This document shows, piece by piece, positions 1 to 8,510 of a stretch of 20,699 nt of DNA. Every line of letters starts with the position of its first letter. Position 1 is the stretch's first letter. The DNA is from Gracilaria gracilis. Its lineage: Eukaryota; Rhodophyta; Florideophyceae; Gracilariales; Gracilariaceae. Made by a program: the position numbers and the translations under genes. The DNA is taken from NCBI GenBank assembly GCA_030374805.1, contig JARGSG010000180.1:1-20699 (forward strand). The letters are read 5' to 3'. The notes below the pieces were generated by a model. It was given only the letters and a program-made list of their open reading frames with translations. It searched no databases and was not told where the DNA came from.

Positions 1-509
1 TTGATGCCTGACGCAATAGAAACGGCTGTTCGCTTGTGTGATGCATAGACGACGATGCCTGCAACAGTATATGTACCGGTAGCTCGGTATCTGGTGGCGT
101 TAGTGAAGACAAGAAAATTGTACCTTGCAACACCGACGCGACCGTCAAACTCGTGCAACAGGGTGAAGTTGATTGCGTTCTGCGACTCATATGGTAGCTG
201 ATGCCTGGTTTCTGAGGTAGCGGTGATGATTGTCGGGTCTGTGGAAAGGTGGATGATTGCAGTAATAGCTTCAAATTGTCGAAGTCGAAGAATGAAAGTG
301 ATTCGGTTCTCGGCGGCGCCATTGGTCAAAAGGATAGTTTTGTTCACCTTGTCGTGAGTAGTGAGGCTATACGGAGCCTGCTTTTTGAGCAGTTGATGGG
401 AGAGAAGGTTGGTTGTGTAGCTTTCAAGTGGCGCTGCGTACGTGAAAGAATTGAGAGCGATTACAAGTAGTAGCAAGCTGTGAATAGCATGGAGTTGCAA
501 CGTAACCAT
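1..509 (-). CDS. Secreted or ER-lumenal protein with signal peptide, partial at left edge
   Basis: Reading the minus strand from an ATG at 509-507 gives 169 codons without a stop to the window edge, so the 3' end is missing. The N-terminus has a classic signal peptide: a hydrophobic core SLLLLVIAL at about residues 11-19, then a likely signal-peptidase site after TYA (residue 25). The rest has three N-glycosylation sequons (N56-K-T, N114-F-T, N137-A-T) and alternating hydrophobic stretches that suggest a beta-rich lumenal or extracellular domain. No cysteines are visible, and no membrane anchor is seen in the available part. The pattern is loosely reminiscent of the TRAP-beta/SSR2 lumenal domain, but that is a guess. 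The gene is divergent from the F-box gene at 1413. The existence of the gene is well supported; its function is unknown. Confidence 0.72.
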   Translation of the reverse strand, partial: MVTLQLHAIHSLLLLVIALNSFTYAAPLESYTTNLLSHQLLKKQAPYSLTTHDKVNKTILLTNGAAENRITFILRLRQFEAITAIIHLSTDPTIITATSETRHQLPYESQNAINFTLLHEFDGRVGVARYNFLVFTNATRYRATGTYTVAGIVVYASHKRTAVSIASGI

Positions 510-1412
510 ATCTGTAGCCGAGCGCGGGAACCAAAGTGAATCAGCAATGGGAGGGATCGAAGAGCAACATAGGTGCAGGCGAGGGACAAGTTGAGCGCAT
601 GAGCAGCGTCAAAAAGCAGCATCGCAAAGAGAGAGAGAGAGGGCAAGCGGCGCCATAAGCGAGCAGCTGGCATCGAAAAGAGAAGTTTCACGGCGGGTCA
701 AGCAGAATCATAATGCAGGTCGAAAGATTAAGTGCGAGGTAGTGCAGATGGGCTTGTTTTGGGGGCGGATACGCAGCAGCGGCGTGCATTCGAAGAGGGA
801 TGCACTTAAACATGTCATGTGAAGAGGGAGAGACGAGCAGCGGCCGAGGGCGCCCGTGGCTCTGTTCCATTTAGATATAACGCGGGCGCTCCCCAATTCC
901 TACAGTGGTCGGTTGCCGCCACGGCGCGCGCGCGCCTCAGCGCGCGATTGGTCAGCAGCGCGCGCCGTGTCCAATGAACAGCCGCCAGCGTAAAATGATG
1001 CTCGAAGGGCGCGGCGGCACACGATGGCGCCAAAAAGCGTCGCTCTCGAAGGCGTCGGCGGGAGCGCGCGTTGCGGCGGCGGCTGGCGTCCTCTCCGCGC
1101 GCGGTGGCACGACGCGCGCTGCAGCTGCCGGCATTGCGGGCGGCGCTGGTGGCGCGCAACGGCGTCCGCCGTTTGTTGCCTTCTCCTCGCGCCGTTGGGT
1201 GCGTCGGGCCATTGCGCGTGCGCCGTGTGCGAGAGCGTTGACCGAGCGCTCATTCCGTTTTCGTAGCGCGCGCCGCCGTCTTAGACCATCTGGCGTTACT
1301 GCTGTTGCTTGAGCGTTGCCAGATGTGGCTCCGTCTTTATCTCCCGCTGGGCGTCTTGTCACCGTCTTGACTCTTCTGCTGGGCGTCGTCGTCCTCGGCC
1401 GCCTTTGCCACC
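510..1412. promoter_or_regulatory. Divergent intergenic region between secretory gene and F-box gene
   Basis: This 0.9-kb spacer separates two divergent start codons (509 minus, 1413 plus). The left part holds a GA-rich run near 627-643. From about 890 onward it is very CpG-rich, with alternating CG tracts around 925-970. Many overlapping frames are open here only because the DNA is GC-rich; none shows a recognisable domain. It most likely holds two promoters or one bidirectional promoter. I see no RNA gene in it. Confidence 0.5.
947..975. promoter_or_regulatory. Pair of inverted CCAAT boxes
   Basis: ATTGG at 947-951 and CCAAT at 971-975 face in opposite directions 24 bp apart inside the CpG-rich part of the divergent promoter. 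CCAAT is the binding core of the NF-Y/HAP complex. Whether it is used here is inferred from the location only. Confidence 0.35.
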
Positions 1413-2939
1413 ATGTCGCGCTCGTTACTGCCTTCATCCACTTCTCAGCAATGCCCGTTGCAATGCCCACGGCCACAGGTACCATTGTCTGCAGCCCCCA
1501 CAACTTCTACCGTAACACTCACCCAACTTCCGCCTGAACTGCTCCGACGCATCATGCTCTATACCCTCAACATCAACGAGCATTCCGCAACTCACACTCA
1601 GCAGGAGTCCTTCTTCAATGCCGCGGACCGCGTCTCATTAAGTGATGCGATTGCTCTGGCCTTCACCTGTAATACTATGCTCCACATCTTCCGAACGTCG
1701 CTCACAGGCGTCAAGCTCGTAAGCTCGTGGCAAACGGAGCAAAGAACGTTAGTATCCGCGTGCAAAATAGCCGCAACAACACTACGAGCCATTCATTTGG
1801 AGTGTTCAGCACCAGTTTCCCCCGCGTTGAAACACGTCACCGTGTTACGCCCTCCTATACGTCACTTCGTTCTCATCGGTGTTAAAGTTAGCAAGCTTCT
1901 GATGAGTGATACCATCAGCAATGTTGGTCCGTCGCTGCACAAACTAGTCATATCTGCCGCTACTAGTTTGGATGATACAATCGTTGATGTTATTTCGTTT
2001 CACTGCCCAAAGCTTCGTTTTCTCGAGCTTGGAGGCTCCCGTCGCGTCACGGCTCGCAGTTTGAATCATGTATTCGAACGAATCGGTCATAACTTGGAGG
2101 GATTAGAGCTGAGCGATTTGCAGCACGACTCCCTTGGAAACCGCGTCTTGTTTGCCGTTGCAAAGCATTGCAAAAAGCTCACATCCCTTCGATTGCTCAA
2201 GTTGAGATGGGTCTCTGATTCTGTATTGCAGTTCTTGTTCAAACTTAGAGCTTATCATCTCACCGAGTTTCACATCGAACGTTGTAGCTTAGTCACAACT
2301 CATACACTGTGTGCTGTAGCTGAACATTGCACCATGCTTGAAAGGCTTTTCTTCTCGCTCGACAAGGACCGGGTGAACTGGGGTCTTGTTTCTCTTCCAT
2401 CACTTCTTGAATCTCCCAACGCTTGCTCCTTACATAGCACGTTTGAATCATCTAATTATAGCGTCGTCGAATCAGCGGTGATTCGAATATCGCGCCGATG
2501 TCGAAATTTGCAGCATATCAGTCTTTGTGAGCTTAAACTGAGTGACCTAGCAATTCAACAAATATCGCATGCATGTGGAAGCAATCTTCGCGCGTTGAGT
2601 CTTCGACATTGTTCTGGAATGACCGATGCTGCTTTACTCTCCCTCGCCGAAAATGTAACAATCCTGACATCTCTTGACGTATCTCACAACCCGTTTCTCA
2701 CAGATCAAGGGCTTTCCACCATGTTAGCTGCCTTGAGACACAATCTCGAAGAACTTCACGTGATTGGTTGTAAGGGTCTGACTGATGCTTTGCTGCGGAG
2801 AGTAATTCCGAAGTTCGCCAAACGACTTCGTATTATTCGTTTGTCGTACTGTAACTTCTCTATTCAAGCGGTGGCGTCAATCAAGGAAGCATTACCTCGC
2901 CTAGCTTTACATGGTGGGTCGCCTGGTCTCTTCTACTAG
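1413..2939 (+). CDS. F-box and leucine-rich-repeat protein
   Basis: A 508-residue protein. The start ATG lies in a perfect GCCACCATG context. After a Ser/Pro/Gln-rich N-terminus, residues about 36-95 have the F-box pattern (LTQLPPELLRRIM, then a second hydrophobic helix ending in MLHIF), the surface that binds Skp1. From about residue 165 to the C-terminus there is a run of cysteine-containing LRRs of the AMN1/FBXL type, with repeated motifs such as HCPKLRFLEL, NLEGLELSDL, HCKKLTSLRL, HCTMLERLFF and NLRALSLRHCSGMTD. The expected role is the substrate-recognition subunit of an SCF (Skp1-cullin-F-box) ubiquitin ligase; the substrate cannot be deduced. SCF activity depends on cullin modification by NEDD8, which is encoded at 19492 in this window. 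No introns or breaks are seen. Confidence 0.88.
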   Translation: MSRSLLPSSTSQQCPLQCPRPQVPLSAAPTTSTVTLTQLPPELLRRIMLYTLNINEHSATHTQQESFFNAADRVSLSDAIALAFTCNTMLHIFRTSLTGVKLVSSWQTEQRTLVSACKIAATTLRAIHLECSAPVSPALKHVTVLRPPIRHFVLIGVKVSKLLMSDTISNVGPSLHKLVISAATSLDDTIVDVISFHCPKLRFLELGGSRRVTARSLNHVFERIGHNLEGLELSDLQHDSLGNRVLFAVAKHCKKLTSLRLLKLRWVSDSVLQFLFKLRAYHLTEFHIERCSLVTTHTLCAVAEHCTMLERLFFSLDKDRVNWGLVSLPSLLESPNACSLHSTFESSNYSVVESAVIRISRRCRNLQHISLCELKLSDLAIQQISHACGSNLRALSLRHCSGMTDAALLSLAENVTILTSLDVSHNPFLTDQGLSTMLAALRHNLEELHVIGCKGLTDALLRRVIPKFAKRLRIIRLSYCNFSIQAVASIKEALPRLALHGGSPGLFY

Positions 2940-3004
2940 AGCCCAAGAACTCGAAGAAGGAAACGAACGTAGCAAACTCAGGTGGAGAACACATGAGTCC
3001 ATGC

Positions 3005-4183
3005 CTACTCCATTCTCTCGATAACCCGCTTTGCAATCGGTTGACCACAATCTCCTTTCGCAGCTTCCCGATACCAGTACAGAGCCAATTCTGTGCTTTT
3101 TCGGAGCCATCTGCCTTCGCTCAAGCACACCGCAAGGTACAATTGCGCTTCCTTGCAATCCAGCAGAGCAGCTTGTTTCAAGCAGTCCATGGCATGCCCA
3201 AGATTATCAGGATGTCCGATGCAGTGGAGCAAGAACAAAGCGCATTTCAGTTGCAGCCACGGGTCTCTGGCCGTAAGTACACCTGGAAATGAAGCTTGCA
3301 CAAGATGCAGCAGAGAAACTGAGTTTGCCGCCACGAGATATGCCGTCTTTGCCGTGTGGGCGTCTGGTGGCACACCAATGCCAATTTCAAAGCAAAGACC
3401 GGTCCACATTAAGCATCCCGGTGAATTCATATGGGCTCCTAACTCGAGGAGCATGAGGAATTTGTCTTGGTCGCGTTGACCATTCAATGTCCCTGCAAGA
3501 GAGTATAATGCTTGTGCTTCGACGGCATCCGCCGAGCCTTGAAGGATTCCCCGTCGCAGGTATCCATGTGCCTTGAATGTGGACTTTTCAACACCAATTC
3601 CATACGCGTGTGCGGTTCCCAAGTACGCAAGGGCATCAGAAGAACCCATTTTCGCAGCATCCATGTAGAAGTTGTATGCCTTGCGAAGATCTTGGGGATG
3701 ATGTTCAGTTCCGAAGCGGTGGTAAAAGCCGAGGTGATTAAAGACTGCTCTGTCCTGTGCCATTCTGTATATTTGGGGACTACTTGGAAGAGATACGGGG
3801 TCATAATCTGCTGCTTGTTCTGCTGATTCTGACCGGGGCTGAGAGCTCTCTCTAACGGCGGAATGTGACTCCTTTTGGTTCTTCTCGTTTTCCTGTGCCG
3901 ACCCGTGTACATACGGTTCCTTCTTCAAAATGTCCGAGATAGGAGCCGTCACACCTAAGGCAGGCAGTTGAGATGGGTGCTGTGATCCGCCGCCCTGATG
4001 GTTACTCTGAGTAATTTCTACATTATCCTGTGCTTCATCGGTGCTGTGGTCCGTGTCTGATGGGTTGAAACGCAGATGGTCCGGCAAAGATGCCAAACTG
4101 AGACCAGAAGAACCGGAGCTAAGGGAAGTGTCATCTTTGACGCTATCTGCTTTTCTCCATTGCATATGCGGATGGTCCTCCAT
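3005..4183 (-). CDS. Sel1-like (TPR-like) repeat protein
   Basis: A 392-residue protein. Residues 1-135 are low-complexity and polar (Ser, Gln, Asn, Glu-rich) and probably disordered. From about residue 145 there are Sel1-like helical repeats, recognised by motifs such as AYNFYMDAAKMGSSDALAYL, GTAHAYGIGVEKS, CLMWTGLCFEIGIGV and ALYWYREAAKGDC near the C-terminus. Sel1 repeats form superhelical protein-protein interaction scaffolds, for example in ER-associated degradation and signalling; there is no signal peptide here, so a cytosolic adaptor is likely. The ATG at 4183 is immediately preceded by a TATATAA tract, which is a poor initiation context, so the true start could be Met7. It is convergent with the F-box gene, with only 65 bp between the two stops. 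Specific function unknown. Confidence 0.82.
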   Translation of the reverse strand: MEDHPHMQWRKADSVKDDTSLSSGSSGLSLASLPDHLRFNPSDTDHSTDEAQDNVEITQSNHQGGGSQHPSQLPALGVTAPISDILKKEPYVHGSAQENEKNQKESHSAVRESSQPRSESAEQAADYDPVSLPSSPQIYRMAQDRAVFNHLGFYHRFGTEHHPQDLRKAYNFYMDAAKMGSSDALAYLGTAHAYGIGVEKSTFKAHGYLRRGILQGSADAVEAQALYSLAGTLNGQRDQDKFLMLLELGAHMNSPGCLMWTGLCFEIGIGVPPDAHTAKTAYLVAANSVSLLHLVQASFPGVLTARDPWLQLKCALFLLHCIGHPDNLGHAMDCLKQAALLDCKEAQLYLAVCLSEGRWLRKSTELALYWYREAAKGDCGQPIAKRVIERME

Positions 4184-4819
4184 TTATATATGTTTCCTCC
4201 TTGAACGCAGAGTACAGCCTGCGTGTTTGGATATGATAGCGTACCAGTTGTCCAACCGGTGAGCGTGATGTGAGGAGTCAGAAGCTCTCAACACTCATCG
4301 ACACGGTGATAGTATTGAGAACGCGTTTCCGACAAAAGGCTGAGCCGTTTCAAAAACCGGTCTCCGTGTGAACAGGTAACGAAACTCTACGGTGGAAAGA
4401 AAGTCGAAAGAGTCGCCAACGTTGCATTCTGGAGTACGCCCATTATCGTGTGGGGAGGAAAAGCTCGTTTGGCGAACGAGAAATGGTTTCGGCCTCGATG
4501 TTGACACTGGTTAACACAGCTGCTCACTGCCTCGCTATCCTTGTATTCAGTTAGCTTGGGGTCATGGTGAAGTCCCAAGACCTCTAGGCTACCCTTGGTG
4601 TACAGTATTGGAGGGGTTCTGATTCGGGACGAAAAGGAATGGACATCCATTTGGATGCTCAGAGTGCGGGTACGTACATAAAAACCGGTTGGGAAAATGT
4701 GGATTTCTATCCGTTACAACAATCCGTAGGATCGTTGTCATCCTTTCTACAGGACTACTCCCTTGTACATCTAGTACGCACACCAGTAGCTCCAAGGGAT
4801 ACCCCAATCCCCCTCAGCC

Positions 4820-4834
4820 CCTGAACTTTTCAGG
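4820..4834. repeat. Small perfect hairpin
   Basis: CCTGAA - CTT - TTCAGG: a 6-bp perfect stem with a 3-nt loop, located 10 bp before the larger hairpin at 4845. Possibly part of the subterminal region of the Harbinger element, or a regulatory hairpin. Confidence 0.5.
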
Positions 4835-4844
4835 ACCTTTGCCC

Positions 4845-4887
4845 AAAAGCAACAAGTTTTGCCATTTTGGCAAAACTTGTTGCTTTT
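4845..4887. repeat. Perfect 20-bp inverted repeat with 3-nt loop
   Basis: The left arm 4845-4864 (AAAAGCAACAAGTTTTGCCA) is exactly complementary to the right arm 4868-4887 around the loop TTT at 4865-4867. A perfect 20-bp stem is far beyond chance expectation. It sits 160 bp upstream of the transposase ATG. It could be a subterminal recognition hairpin of the transposon, a palindromic remnant of an excision, or a structured 5' leader. Confidence 0.9.
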
Positions 4888-5046
4888 CCAACACTCTCCG
4901 ATCTGGCAGAACACCTTTTGTCGCGCCAACACGCGCCAACATAGCAGACGCTGCCGTTGCGCCGAGCTCTGCTACAGAAACGATTAAAAACTTTGGTTTA
5001 CCGCGACAACTCAACTTCCAGAACCCTCTTCCTCTCGCATTTACAC

Positions 5047-6282
5047 ATGTCTACTAGCAACGATGGCCCCTCGACGACCTCCACGGACGATGATGTGACA
5101 ATAATTCAGGCCATACATCATCTTGTCTTTACGCTGGTGTTTGTAATACACCATGTTCAGCAGTCAAAGAAACGACGGGCACCGAGTAACTATCCTGCAG
5201 TTAAAGAGACATTTGAAACGCTGACACATGTTTATTCTGATGCAGATTTTTATGGAGCATTCCGAATGGGACGTAACAGTTTTAACAGGCTCTACCATAC
5301 TCTTCTAAAAAGCTCGCACATTTCGGAGAGATCCCCGTTGGACACTCGATCAATTCAGTCAAAAGTGAAAGTAGCTATTGGTCTACGAATAATGGCAGGA
5401 GCCAGTGTTCACGATGTTATGCTTGCGTACAAGGTGAGCAAATCCAGTGTGAATAAATGTTTTAAGGCGTTCGTGGCGGCGGTGACCGAAACCATGACTC
5501 TTCCGGGGATACCAGAAGAAGAAGAAGAGCTTCAGAAGCTCAGCATGGGATTTAAAACTTCTCGAAGTTTTTGGAATCCTTTCTCGGGATGTATCGGCGC
5601 CTTGGACGGGATATGTATGCGCATAAGAAAACCGAGATGGTTTGAAAACCCTGCCAGCTTCTTTTGTCGCAAAGGATTTTTTTCGATCCCCGTGCAGGCG
5701 TTGGTGGATTCAAAGTATCGCTTTATGGATTTCTCAGCTCTTTCAGTTGGGAGTACTAACGACGCGGTTGCTTTTGAGATGTCTCCTTTGTCAAGATTTT
5801 TAAATGCAGGCAAACTGCTTCTGGGATACTACATCGTTGGCGATAATGCTTACTGTCTATCTAACTCGTTGTTGGTACCGTTCCCTGGTAAGGATGTACC
5901 TTGTTCACAGAGTGCAACTAATTTTTTTTTATCTTCTATGCGTATACATGTGGAACAGGCGTTCGGTATTCTGAAGCGCAGGTGGCGTGTATTTTACAAT
6001 GGGGAGTTAAACTATGGTGTCGAGGACTGCGTTCCGATTATTGCTGTCGGGATGATCCTACATAATTTTTGTATTAACTGTGAGGGCATTCCGGAATATG
6101 TCTACGAAGAGGAGGAACTGAAAGAGATCGAGAACGAATCATCTCTTTGGCACTCACGAGTTAAGGAGAAGTCTGACTCCCACTACAGCAGCCATTTGGA
6201 CCTAGATAGAGATTTTATTCGAACAATGATGCTGGATCTTGCCACCGAGAAAGGCCTGCTCCGTCCTACATCGAACTTGTGA
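5047..6282 (+). CDS. PIF/Harbinger-type DDE transposase
   Basis: The ATG at 5047 gives 411 residues, close to the 350-440 usual for this family. It matches the DDE_Tnp_4/HARBI1 pattern: an N-terminal helical region (YGAFRMGRNSFNRLYHTL), the helix-turn-helix-like stretch about 105-145, then the catalytic core with the first Asp in GCIGALDG (D187), Asp in GSTNDAVAF (D239), GDNAY (D266), and Glu in HVEQAFGILKRRWR (E303), followed by MILHNFC. Which of D239 or D266 is the second catalytic Asp I leave open. No stop or frameshift is present, so the gene may be functional or recently so. PIF/Harbinger elements normally encode a second Myb/SANT-like protein; a candidate lies at 10542-12113. Terminal inverted repeats and target duplications were not identified. 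The start context is weak (C at -3). Confidence 0.92.
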   Translation: MSTSNDGPSTTSTDDDVTIIQAIHHLVFTLVFVIHHVQQSKKRRAPSNYPAVKETFETLTHVYSDADFYGAFRMGRNSFNRLYHTLLKSSHISERSPLDTRSIQSKVKVAIGLRIMAGASVHDVMLAYKVSKSSVNKCFKAFVAAVTETMTLPGIPEEEEELQKLSMGFKTSRSFWNPFSGCIGALDGICMRIRKPRWFENPASFFCRKGFFSIPVQALVDSKYRFMDFSALSVGSTNDAVAFEMSPLSRFLNAGKLLLGYYIVGDNAYCLSNSLLVPFPGKDVPCSQSATNFFLSSMRIHVEQAFGILKRRWRVFYNGELNYGVEDCVPIIAVGMILHNFCINCEGIPEYVYEEEELKEIENESSLWHSRVKEKSDSHYSSHLDLDRDFIRTMMLDLATEKGLLRPTSNL

Positions 6283-6458
6283 AAACTAGTTCGCGTGAGT
6301 ATGACCTGTTGAATTGGAGCGCAGTGACCACCAGCTGCAGCGCCTTAAGCGTGCCCGACGCTCTCACCAGTCGTTGCGTGCCGTCCGCGCTGGGTATCAT
6401 TCCCAGCTCCATAACCGGCTGTCCGACCTGCGCGTCTTCTGGCGGTGATGGGAGGACA

Positions 6459-6725
6459 GGAAAGGGAAAAGAAAAGACCGAGGAATGTGGTCAGGCTAGC
6501 TTCACCACCGGGACGCGGCAATTTACTATCCTCGATGCACCGGGCCATAAAAACTATGTACCTCGCATGATAGACGGAGCATCACAAGCGGACATTGGAA
6601 TTTTGGTCACCTCAGCTAGAAAAGGAGAGTTCGAGACCGGCTTTGAGGGGGGAGGACAAACGAGGGAGCATGCCATGCTGGCCAAGACATCAGGAGTCCG
6701 GCAGAGGGTTGTGGTCATCATCAAG
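6459..6725 (+). pseudogene. eRF3: Internal fragment of translation release factor eRF3 (SUP35/GSPT) GTPase domain
   Basis: About 89 codons match the middle of the eRF3 G domain: QFTILDAPGHK (the G3 motif, DxPGH), YVPRMIDGASQADIG, ARKGEFETGFE and [16 protein letters not shown]. The wording is specific to eRF3 rather than eEF1A or HBS1. The G1 P-loop and switch I are absent upstream, and the sequence breaks just before the G4 NKxD motif (VVVIIK, then unrelated codons and a stop at 6741-6743). Domains 2 and 3 are missing. No ATG begins the fragment. It lies directly 3' of the transposase and its last codons overlap the end of the inverted DPH1 pseudogene. A full-length eRF3 is essential, so an intact copy must exist elsewhere. 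Confidence 0.85.
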
Positions 6726-8033
6726 CTGGCTTTGCTTCCTTAAAATAGTTGGTCCATTCAACTCCCTTGTTCGAATAGAAATCCATTGGGTAACATCCCT
6801 CCATTCAGTTTTTCCGAGAGCAACATGTGCCTCGTACGTTGTTAGTAGCGGTCGTTGCCCATTACCATGTCCCCAGTCAAGGCTCAATCGCGGGCAGGCA
6901 ATCTGCACCCATGCCCCCACGCCCGAGTGTTCCAGCTTTTGGATCTTGGCGGGAGTGATCTACAACAGCAGAGCAACGAAACAGCTGCGTGAAGCGTCAG
7001 CCATGAGCTTAAACACACGCTCGAGAATCTTGGGCGAGCCTTGTAACCCCAGAGCGCCCAGAATGATGCCAAAGCGCTGCGCACTGCTCGCGACTCAGAC
7101 GGCGGCGCGTCGAAGGGTGCGCATCTCGTAGTGGTTGTACTTCTCGTCGGTGAACTTTTTCGAGTAGGGATCGTAGCGCAGTGCGCGCAAATCGGGGTTT
7201 GCAATCATGGCGCTTTCGAGATGGAAGTGGCCGTCACCCGCGTAAACGAGCACGTTCACGGCGTCAATTTTGGGCGAGATGCAGATGAGAAGCTCCTCGG
7301 GTGACAGCGACTTTGCCTGAGGCACGAGCACGTTGCCAAAGTAGTGGCGAAGGTCATCCGCGAGCTGATGAACGCTATCGAAAAACTGAATGGTGGCCAC
7401 CAGCGCCAGCGAAGTTTAACGCTCAAAGCTGTGCCGCAGACGCTTGCACAGGTGCGCCGTGTCGAAGGCAATTGGCACGAGGACGTACAGCGAGGGGATG
7501 ACGGTCAACTGCAGCGGCCCCAGACAGCTGTGTCCGTAGTGCACCAGCAGCCCGCAGCCGAGCGCGCGCGCCTAATCGTCGTCCACGCAGCACGTGCCGT
7601 ACGTGATATCACTCAGAATGACGGTGTCCGCGCCCGTGTGGCGGCGCGCAATATCGTCGATGGTGGTGTCGTACATGGACAGCCCGTCTTTCATCTGCAG
7701 CGCGACGCATTTTGCGCCCAGCTGACACACGCGGTGGATGGTCTTGGGCAACTCGAACGAGTAGTCCTCCTGCGGCTGCGGGCTGCTCAGCAGCGACGGC
7801 GGAACCTGCATGAACCTCGCACGCGCGCGTTGTGGGGGCGCGCCCGTTAGCGTGGTGGCGGCCGTGGCGTCGGTGGCGGTGGCGGCAACGGTGGCGGTTG
7901 TGCGCGGCGCGCGCGAAGTCGCTTCGCTCGGCTTGGGGCCGATCCGAAGGTCGGTGCCAACGAAGCGGCCCTCGCGGCACGGCGGATCGCGGCCCGGCAG
8001 CTGCGACGGCTGCGGCTGCTGCATCGAATGCAT
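6721..8033 (-). pseudogene. DPH1: DPH1 pseudogene (diphthamide synthesis, 3-amino-3-carboxypropyl transfer)
   Basis: Read on the minus strand, one frame carries almost the whole DPH1 protein: [102 protein letters not shown] and [14 protein letters not shown]. Intact DPH1, with DPH2, uses a [4Fe-4S] radical mechanism on S-adenosylmethionine for the first step of diphthamide formation on eEF2. The three cluster cysteine positions (in CCVDD, LLICISP, ACPRL) are still present. The frame is broken by stops TAG 7572-7574, TAA 7416-7418, TGA 7095-7097 and TAG 6960-6962, and by a one-base deletion at about 6790, after which the C-terminal [12 protein letters not shown] segment reads on to TGA at 6721-6723. 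Stops of all three types argue against codon reassignment. The 5' boundary is uncertain: Met codons at 8033 and 7811 are both possible, and the first 70 residues are low complexity. Confidence 0.88.
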
Positions 8034-8098
8034 CGCAGGGGGCGAGTGCGAGCCAGGGTATCTACCGCAGGTCGCGTCGATGGCCGGCTGGACGTCGC

Positions 8099-8185
8099 AG
8101 AGAGCAGCGAGCGAGACAAGCAGAGGGCAGCGAGCGCGACAAAAGGAGAGCAGCGAGCGCGACAAGAGAAGAGCAGCGAGCGCGT
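8099..8185. repeat. Tandem repeat, 23-bp unit, about 3.7 copies
   Basis: The core GCAGCGAGCG recurs at 8104, 8127, 8150 and 8173, an exact 23-bp period, with linkers of the form AGACAAG or CGACAAAAG. The period is not a multiple of three, and no known protein covers it, so it is probably non-coding. It lies upstream of the DPH1 pseudogene. Confidence 0.8.
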
Positions 8186-8362
8186 GGCGGTGCACTACAC
8201 GGTAGAGCTTGATCGGGAACTATGCAGGCCAGTACACGAGTACACGTGGCTCACATGCACACATTTTACACATGCGCACACGCGGTAGCGGCGCACGCCG
8301 GCCGGCGACAGCAACGGGTGATTGTGCAAGGGCAGCCCAAGCGCAGCCCAGCTGGAGCTGGT

Positions 8363-8378
8363 TGCTGCACGTGCAGCA
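8363..8378. promoter_or_regulatory. 16-bp perfect palindrome with CACGTG (G-box/E-box) core
   Basis: TGCTGCACGTGCAGCA is self-complementary over 16 bp. The core is the bHLH/bZIP-bound CACGTG. It lies in the 477-bp GC-rich gap (8034-8510) between the divergent DPH1 and IAH1-like pseudogenes, where a shared promoter would be expected. Apart from this palindrome and the 23-bp repeat, I see no gene in that gap. Confidence 0.4.
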
Positions 8379-8510
8379 CCACGCACCGATGCACGACACG
8401 CTCCGCCATGTCGAGGTCGGGTCACCGCGCCGCCCGCAAGCGCCGCCGCGCGCGCAACGCCGTCCCGCGCCGCCGTCCCCGCGCGAGCGCCACCGCCGCC
8501 GCAGCGCACG

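Larger units (their letters stand above)
4184..5046. other. Spacer between Sel1-repeat gene and transposase
   Basis: No convincing gene on either strand across these 0.86 kb; the open frames are short and lack domain signatures. It holds the 5' regions of two divergent genes and two perfect hairpins close to the transposase (listed separately). An upstream in-frame extension of the transposase exists from a TTG at 4957 but contains no ATG before 5047. I looked here for a terminal inverted repeat matching sequence 3' of the transposase and did not find one by eye. Confidence 0.5.

Noticed and set aside
249..470. A 73-codon plus-strand frame near the left end.
   Set aside because: It is antisense to the signal-peptide gene, which has a far more protein-like sequence.
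905..1312. Several long overlapping open frames of 80-183 codons on both strands in the CpG-rich promoter.
   Set aside because: They are rich in Arg, Ala and Pro because of base composition, overlap each other in all frames and contain no domain pattern.
4957..5046. Transposase start at 4957 giving 441 residues.
   Set aside because: The codon at 4957 is TTG and no ATG precedes 5047 in that frame; the added residues look like leader sequence.
4184..6458. Terminal inverted repeats of the Harbinger element close to the transposase gene.
   Set aside because: By-eye comparison of the 5' and 3' flanks found no convincing matching ends; the element borders remain unknown.
6960..7574. Stop-codon reassignment or readthrough as an explanation for the DPH1 stops.
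   Set aside because: All three stop codons occur in DPH1, a frameshift is also present, and neighbouring intact genes end normally with TAG, TGA or TAA.
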